Origin: CAYOHG01 sp964465125
GTDB taxonomy: Bacteria > Planctomycetota > Phycisphaerae > UBA1845 > Fen-1342
Assembly: GCA_964465125.1 (NCBI GenBank)
Contig: CAYXIO010000005.1
Location: 54,704-118,703 of the forward strand
Length of the DNA stretch: 64,000 nt
Direction of reading: 5' to 3'
Each line of letters opens with the position of its first letter. Within the stretch, counting starts at the first letter, position 1. The notes beneath the pieces are model-generated. The model did no database searches. It was given only the letters and a program-made list of their open reading frames with translations, and had not been told where the DNA came from. Positions 59,098-64,000 of this stretch are shown piece by piece. The position numbers and the translations under genes are program-made.

Positions 59098-61398
59098 TCA
59101 GTCCGGCTTCGCCGGCGCCACCTCGAACTCGGTGAGGACTTCCGGCTGCCGCGTGAGCACGTCGATCGGCGTCCGCCGCAACGTCTCCTCATCGTACCAG
59201 TCGATGCCCCAGACGCGCACGCGCAGCCGCCGGGTGGCGGCGTCCATTTCGAACTCCGTCCAACCGTAGGCGTGCAGCGAGACCCACTCACCGGAGATGC
59301 GCCGGGCCGAAAGCGGGGAGTGATCCAGACCGAGCGGGTCGAAGCGCCAGAGAATGAAGGCCTGATCGATCAGCCAGCGCAGCAGCGTGTCGTGGCCGCG
59401 GCGATCCCGGAGGTGGTAGACTTTCTCGAGCACCTTTCCCCAGAAGCGCTCATGCCGGCGCACCTCCCGGACGGCCTCCGGACCGAACGGCGGGGCGAAA
59501 GCGATCGGGCCGGTCGTGATCTCCCAGGCCGCGACTTTGTGCTGACGTCCCTCCGGGCGGGTTCGGTACGTCAGATTGTTCACCAGCGTTCCGTGCACGT
59601 CGGCCGCAATGAACACCACGTTCTCGATGCGCTCGCGCTCGATGAACCGCAGCAGCGCCGTGCGCTCCGCGGCGTAGCCTTCGTAGCGATCCTCGCCACT
59701 GACCGGCGTCAGGTTCTGGATCGGCTCGGGGATGCAGACGAATTTCCACGTCACCCCGGCGCGCTGCGCCTCGGTCAGCCCGGCTTGGAGCTGCTGGAGC
59801 TGGGTCGCGCCGAGCAGCGTGCGCCCCGGCGTGAACGCCCGCTTGAACCAGCGTTCGTGCTCGATCTCGAAGACGTTCGGAATGGGCGCATCGCGAAAGG
59901 AACGCGCATCCAGCAGGAACAACGCCGCGTCGTCGCCGAAGCGGCGCTCGCGGAAGAGCCGCCGCCGGCCGGCGAAGCGCGCTTCCGATTCTGGGGCGTA
60001 GAACTCGTCGCGCAGCGGGTGGTATTCCTGAAATGCGCGCAGGCCGGCCTCGAACCGCCGCGTCCGATTGACCGACGGGCGCGACCCGTTCGTGAAGCGC
60101 GGGTCCGATTCCGTCGCCGCGGCACCGGCGAAGTTGTCCACGACCTCGTGGTCGTCGATCGTCGCGAAGAGGGCGGTCGAAGCGCGCAGCGCCGAGGCGT
60201 ACGAGAGCCCGTAGCTCGGCTGGAGAATCTCGGCGTGTTTTCCGCGAAACTCGTCGAGGCTGCGCGCCGGACCCTCGAATTCAGGTTGCGAAGCGTCGTC
60301 CGCGAGAATCGTGTCACCCAGCAGCACGAAGAAGTCGAGCCCGCGCTGCGGCACGTTCGACAGCGACGGAAACGGCCGCAGTCGGCCGTCCACGTCACCG
60401 CTGGCCCCGAAACGCAGCCCGCGCCGCGCGCCCGAGGCAGCGGGGGTGCGGAACTGGCCGACCGCCACCGCCCCGGCGACGTCGGTCGCGCGGTAGTAAT
60501 AGTCCCGGCCGGGCTGCAAGCCGGACAGCTCGCACTTCACCGGTACCGGTGCAGCTTCCTGCTCGCAGGTTCTTGTCAGACGCACCGTCGCGAAGTCGTC
60601 GTCGTCGCTCAGCTCGAACCGCACCGCGCCTGGCTGCGTCGGCAGCGCCCAGAGGACGACGCCGCTCGCGGTCACGTCCCCGGCGCCGATGGCGAGCCGC
60701 GGCGCGGGCACACTGGACAGTACGAGCAGCTCCGGCCGAAGCGATTCATCTTCCGCGTCCGGGCCGAAGAGTTCCCAGCGTTCGCCGTCGCTTGCGAACA
60801 ATGCCCAGCCGTGATTGGGCACTCCCGCCAACCACGCGCGCACGCTCTCCGTCACGTCGAATTCGAGGACATCGCGCCTGGACTTCCCGCGGCGGGTCGC
60901 CGGGATCGTCGCACCGCCGCTCGAGCCCACGCGCCCGACTTCGCCGACCCGGTTCCACGTCGCCGATGGGTCCCAGTCTTCTCGCAGCGGGTAGAGCGCC
61001 GCCGCGCGTGCGTGCCCACGCGTGTGCAGGTGCAGCAGGGCCTGGTGAACCTCAAGCGGCGAATCGCTGCCGGCGGCGGTGCGGGCCGGCCGAACGTCAA
61101 AGCGGATCAGGGCAACGGCGCCGGATTGTCCCTTGTAACGGTCACGGCCGACCACGCGCAAGCGCCCCGGCGTAGCTCGTCCGCGCCGAAGCAGCTCGTC
61201 GCGCGCGAGTTCCGGATCGGCGGCGCGCAACTCCGTCGCAATCGCATGTCGATAGACCTGGACTGGGCCGACAGTTCGAGTGAAGGGCGCATGCCGGCGC
61301 GGCGCGGCACAGCCCGAAAGCAGCGCCAGCGCGAGAAGCGCCGCGCATAGCGGGATCACGGTTGGCGGAAAGCGTCGGCGGGCGCGCGTTTCGGGCAT
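59098..61398 (-). CDS. PhoD-like phosphatase with N-terminal DNRLRE-like domain (paralogue)
   Basis: A 766-residue exported protein with the same layout as its neighbour: RARRRFPPTVIPLC signal and LLSGC lipobox, a DNRLRE-like domain (IRFDVRPARTAAG, LLHLHTRGHARAAALYPLREDWD), a linking Fn3-like domain and a PhoD core with VLLGDTILADDAS, TIDDHEVVDNFAG and FIAADVHGT. A long C-terminal extension is shared with the first copy. The two genes are 107 bases apart, a tandem duplication. They probably hydrolyse phosphodiesters or phosphate esters outside the cytoplasm. A TTG at 61404 is a weaker start. Confidence 0.85.
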   Translation of the reverse strand: MPETRARRRFPPTVIPLCAALLALALLSGCAAPRRHAPFTRTVGPVQVYRHAIATELRAADPELARDELLRRGRATPGRLRVVGRDRYKGQSGAVALIRFDVRPARTAAGSDSPLEVHQALLHLHTRGHARAAALYPLREDWDPSATWNRVGEVGRVGSSGGATIPATRRGKSRRDVLEFDVTESVRAWLAGVPNHGWALFASDGERWELFGPDAEDESLRPELLVLSSVPAPRLAIGAGDVTASGVVLWALPTQPGAVRFELSDDDDFATVRLTRTCEQEAAPVPVKCELSGLQPGRDYYYRATDVAGAVAVGQFRTPAASGARRGLRFGASGDVDGRLRPFPSLSNVPQRGLDFFVLLGDTILADDASQPEFEGPARSLDEFRGKHAEILQPSYGLSYASALRASTALFATIDDHEVVDNFAGAAATESDPRFTNGSRPSVNRTRRFEAGLRAFQEYHPLRDEFYAPESEARFAGRRRLFRERRFGDDAALFLLDARSFRDAPIPNVFEIEHERWFKRAFTPGRTLLGATQLQQLQAGLTEAQRAGVTWKFVCIPEPIQNLTPVSGEDRYEGYAAERTALLRFIERERIENVVFIAADVHGTLVNNLTYRTRPEGRQHKVAAWEITTGPIAFAPPFGPEAVREVRRHERFWGKVLEKVYHLRDRRGHDTLLRWLIDQAFILWRFDPLGLDHSPLSARRISGEWVSLHAYGWTEFEMDAATRRLRVRVWGIDWYDEETLRRTPIDVLTRQPEVLTEFEVAPAKPD

Positions 61399-61404
61399 GG
61401 GCAA

Positions 61405-62802
61405 TCAGAGCGACACGCGCTCGCCGCGCTGGGCAGGTGTGACCGTGGAGAATCCGCTCTCGCGCAGCCGCGCGGTCAGCACCGACGACTGCTCTTCCTC
61501 GCCGTGGACCAGGAACACGCAGCCCACCTGCCCGTTGACCTCGGCGAACATGCGCAGCAGATCGGCCTGGTCGGCGTGTCCGGAGAATCCGTGCAAGTGG
61601 ACGACTTCCGCTCGCACCTCCAGCTCCTCGTGGAACAGCGTGATCCGCTTGGCGCCGTCGGTGATCTTGCGGCCGAGGGTGTTCTGGGCCTGATAGCCCG
61701 GAAACAGCAGCGTGTTGCGCTCGTTGGCGACGTTGTTCTTGAGGTGGTGGCGGATGCGGCCGGCCTCGCACATGCCGCTGGCCGAGATGATCACGCACGG
61801 CTCGCTGCGCTCGTGCAGCTTCTTGCTCTCCTCGACGTTGCGGATGTAGTTGCAGCAGCCGCTGCCGAGAATGTCGCCGGTCACGCGGTGGAACGCGCGC
61901 GCCTCGCTGTCGTAGCACTCCGGGTGCATGCGAAAGATGTCGGTGGCGCTGACCGCCAGCGGGCTGTCCACGAAGATCGCCATCCGCGGCAGCGTGCGCG
62001 ACACCATCGCGGTGTGCAGGAAGTAGACGATCGTCTGGGCCCGGCCGACCGAGAACGCCGGGATGATCACCTTCCCCCCGCGCGAAATCGTCCGGCGGAC
62101 GACTTCGATCAGCGCTGTCTCGGCGTCATCGACGGATTCGGTCACGCGCGCGCCGTAGGTGCTTTCGCAGACGACGGTGTCGGCGGGGGGGAAGCCGGCG
62201 GGATCGCGCAGGATCGGCGTTCCGGGCCGGCCCACGTCGCCGCTGAAATACAGCGAGGGCGTGTGTCCGTTGCGCTTGGCGAATTCCAGCCAAACGCCGG
62301 CGGACCCGAGCATGTGCCCGGCCTCGCGGAAGTGCGCCAGCAACCCCGGCACGACCTGGAACCAGCGGTCGAACGAGCAGGTCTGCATCTGCTTGATCGC
62401 CGCCAGCGCGTGCTCGTATTCGTACAGCGGCTCGATCGGCGGGAGCTTCTTGCGCGCCCGGCGCTTGTTCACGTAGTAGACGTCTTCTTCCTGAATGTGG
62501 GCCGAATCCGCCAGCATGATCGAGCACAGGTCACGCGTCGCCGGGGTGCAGAAGATCGGCCCCTCGAAGCCGTCGCGAACCAGCTTCGGCAACCGGCCCG
62601 CGTGATCGGCGTGGGCATGCGAAAGCACGACCGCGTCGAGCTCCTTCGGCGGCAGCGGCCACTGGCGGTTCTTTTCCTCCGACTCGGCCCGGCGACCCTG
62701 AAAGAGCCCGCAGTCCAGCGCCACCCAGCGCCCGTCCACGTTCACCATGTGCATCGAGCCGGTGACTTCACCCGCGGCGCCGTGGAAGAGCAGTTCGGGC
62801 AT
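61405..62802 (-). CDS. MBL-fold beta-CASP ribonuclease-like hydrolase
   Basis: A 465-residue metallo-beta-lactamase fold protein of the RNA-specificity (beta-CASP) group. HAHADHAGRLPKL holds the metal-binding HxHxDH. HFREAGHMLGSAGVWLEF and YFSGDVGRPGTPIL follow. A beta-CASP domain with KVIIPAFSVGRAQTIVYFL and GFSGHADQADLL is present. This family includes mRNA-maturation exonucleases and the CPSF-like proteins. ATG 62802 is selected because it places GAAGG five to ten bases upstream; the longer frame to 62889 is possible. The PhoD-like gene follows six bases later. Confidence 0.88.
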   Translation of the reverse strand: MPELLFHGAAGEVTGSMHMVNVDGRWVALDCGLFQGRRAESEEKNRQWPLPPKELDAVVLSHAHADHAGRLPKLVRDGFEGPIFCTPATRDLCSIMLADSAHIQEEDVYYVNKRRARKKLPPIEPLYEYEHALAAIKQMQTCSFDRWFQVVPGLLAHFREAGHMLGSAGVWLEFAKRNGHTPSLYFSGDVGRPGTPILRDPAGFPPADTVVCESTYGARVTESVDDAETALIEVVRRTISRGGKVIIPAFSVGRAQTIVYFLHTAMVSRTLPRMAIFVDSPLAVSATDIFRMHPECYDSEARAFHRVTGDILGSGCCNYIRNVEESKKLHERSEPCVIISASGMCEAGRIRHHLKNNVANERNTLLFPGYQAQNTLGRKITDGAKRITLFHEELEVRAEVVHLHGFSGHADQADLLRMFAEVNGQVGCVFLVHGEEEQSSVLTARLRESGFSTVTPAQRGERVSL

Positions 62803-62984
62803 CTCGACCTTGCCTTCGGCCCAGCGGGTCAACCAACCAACCGGCCGCTGCGGACGCATTCGCCTTCCTGCGGCAACTTCACACGACATCCATGGCCTGC
62901 CCCGGGGCGTTTCCAGGCCAGAACCGCGCGGAGCTCATGCTACGCGCCGATCCGGCCCGCGCCAACGCAACCCGCGCGGCGGCA

Positions 62985-63740
62985 TCAGGCCCCCGAAAAG
63001 CGGTCGCGCTGCGTGGAGTAGCGCGTCTGGTAGAGACCGGCCTTGCTCCAGACGCTCGCGAGGGTCCGCCACAGGACGGCGAGATCAGTGCGCAGCGAGA
63101 CGGACTGCACGTACCGCACGTCCCACTCGAGCTTCTCCTCGATCGGGATGCTGGCGCGTCCGTGAATCTGCGAGAAGCCCGTCAGCCCCGGCTTGACCTG
63201 CAAACGGCTGCGCTGTCGCGGCGTCCATGAGGCGATCTGCTGAACGAAGAGCGGCCGCGGCCCGACCAGCGACATCTCGCCGCGCAGCACGTTGATGAGC
63301 TGCGGCAGCTCATCGAGGCTCGACTCGCGCAGCAAGCGCCCCAGCCGCGTGATGCGCGCATCCTCGCCCGAGGTCGGCGAGTCGCCGAACGGGTCGACGT
63401 CGGTGCGCATCGTGCGGAACTTGAGGAACGTGAAGGGCCGACCGCCGCGGCCGGCGCGCGGCTGCGAGAAAAACGCTGGTCCGGGGCTGTCGCTGCGCAC
63501 GCGCCACGCCAGCAGCAGCAGCAGCGGCGCAAGGATCAGCAGCCCCAGCGCCGCGACGTAACGGTCGGTCGCGTCCTTGAGCCAGACGTAGCTGGGCCGC
63601 GCCCGCAGCCGAACGGGAACGGCCGGGTCGCCGCGGTCGGGTGGCCGCGCGCAGTCGGCGGTCGCCGGGTCGTTCGCCGCGCAGGCGGCACCGTGACGGG
63701 GCGCCGGCTCCATTTCCGGACGGGGCGCAGGATCGGCCAT
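62985..63740 (-). CDS. Sugar transferase (undecaprenyl-phosphate sugar phosphotransferase type)
   Basis: A 251-residue polyprenyl-phosphate sugar-1-phosphate transferase of the PF02397 type, which starts exopolysaccharide or O-antigen units on the lipid carrier. A membrane helix (about residues 60-80) is followed by FTFLKFRTMRTDVDPFGD, RESSLDELPQLINVLRGEMSLVGPRP and KPGLTGFSQIHGRASIP, the family core. The N-terminal 45 residues are Pro/Ala-rich. A single helix resembles the short PglC-like topology. No polysaccharide cluster lies in this window; it may continue beyond. Confidence 0.9.
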   Translation of the reverse strand: MADPAPRPEMEPAPRHGAACAANDPATADCARPPDRGDPAVPVRLRARPSYVWLKDATDRYVAALGLLILAPLLLLLAWRVRSDSPGPAFFSQPRAGRGGRPFTFLKFRTMRTDVDPFGDSPTSGEDARITRLGRLLRESSLDELPQLINVLRGEMSLVGPRPLFVQQIASWTPRQRSRLQVKPGLTGFSQIHGRASIPIEEKLEWDVRYVQSVSLRTDLAVLWRTLASVWSKAGLYQTRYSTQRDRFSGA

Positions 63741-63820
63741 GGCCGATATGGTACGAGCGCTCCCGTAGGTGCAGGTAGGGACCCGCGGGGCAGACCTGGG
63801 TCCGCGCCCCGGCGAACCAG

Positions 63821-63851
63821 GCCGGTCGCCGGCGGCCGGGGCCGGCGACGG
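63821..63851. repeat. Inverted repeat upstream of tRNA-Gly
   Basis: GCCGGTCGCCGGC (63821-63833) pairs with GCCGGCGACGG (63841-63851) across a seven-base loop, with one bulge. It lies in the 205-base gap between a minus-strand gene and the tRNA gene. Confidence 0.4.
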
Positions 63852-63896
63852 ACGTCGCGGGTACCCGCCTGGAAAGCGGTTGACGGCAGCACTGCC

Positions 63897-63925
63897 TTGT
63901 CAAACCTGGCCCGCTGGGTTAGTCT
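63897..63925 (+). promoter_or_regulatory. Promoter candidate for tRNA-Gly
   Basis: TTGTCA (63897-63902, five of six consensus) is followed 17 bases later by TAGTCT (63920-63925, weak, three of six). The transcript would begin about 15 bases before the tRNA. Confidence 0.4.
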
Positions 63926-63945
63926 TCCCCATCTGATTGGGCAAC

Positions 63946-64000
63946 GCGGGTGTAGCTCAGTGGTAGAGCGTCACGTTGCCAACGTGAATGTCGTGGGTTC
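63946..64000 (+). tRNA. tRNA-Gly (GCC), 5' part cut by the window end
   Basis: The first 55 bases of a tRNA: acceptor strand GCGGGTG, D arm GCTC-AGTGGTA-GAGC, anticodon stem TCACG and CGTGA around TTGCCAA, so anticodon GCC, variable loop and the start of the T arm (GTGGGTTC). The 3' end lies beyond the window. Confidence 0.95.

Noticed and set aside
59272..61350. A 692-codon plus-strand frame opposite the PhoD-like gene
   Set aside because: Antisense to a clear PhoD protein; composition typical of GC-rich shadow frames.

Overview
The window is a GC-rich bacterial chromosome segment with tightly packed genes that frequently overlap at ATGA start/stop junctions. The gene content suggests a member of the Planctomycetota, probably of the Phycisphaerae type: an NfeD/FloA pair, ECF sigma factors, PVC-style hypothetical proteins, large PhoD-type phosphatases and complete peptidoglycan genes. 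This placement is inferred from gene families, not from a search. There is no ribosomal operon, CRISPR array, prophage or insertion sequence. One assembly gap (10 N) lies inside valS at 5566-5575.

Layout. 1-3660: the tail of an unknown gene, then NfeD protease, flotillin-like FloA and a Pro-rich membrane protein. 3742-7057: valyl-tRNA synthetase, interrupted by a low-complexity inverted repeat and the gap. 7434-14374 (minus strand): the tryptophan operon trpD-C-F-B-A, followed by a DAHP synthase and trpE. It is preceded by a leader (14455-14619) that reads as a transcription attenuator with a 15-codon trpL carrying two Trp codons, and whose start codon coincides with the predicted transcription start. 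14732-24132: deoC, a DUF3754 protein, an ECF sigma/membrane protein/PDZ trio, a UbiD decarboxylase, a rhomboid-like protein and a GAF response regulator. 24205-31838 (minus): a run of genes containing a radical SAM protein, a chorismate-lyase-like protein, a halogenase-like flavoprotein, a small membrane protein with a sodium:solute symporter, a thioesterase and a beta-propeller protein.

32005-37534: cell-wall genes murD, PBP2 and rodA. 37535-40483: a region with a decayed hemerythrin gene, then doxX-padR divergent from a chromate transporter, with a perfect palindrome between them. 40674-51038: LON-domain protein, recO, dipeptide epimerase, FIST protein, rnpA, two glycosyltransferases, a 526-residue protein with BshC-like features, an EamA exporter and an LD-carboxypeptidase. 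51086-56580: HlyD-like protein, a phosphotransferase divergent from an HExxH protein across a symmetric promoter, then acpP-fabF. 56654-63740 (minus): two tandem PhoD-like phosphatases, a beta-CASP hydrolase and a sugar transferase. The window ends inside a tRNA-Gly gene.

Functionally the window mixes housekeeping genes (translation, fatty acid, cell wall, tryptophan) with envelope and stress modules. The best-supported unusual element is the trp leader. The most open question biologically is the radical SAM/chorismate-lyase/flavoprotein cluster.
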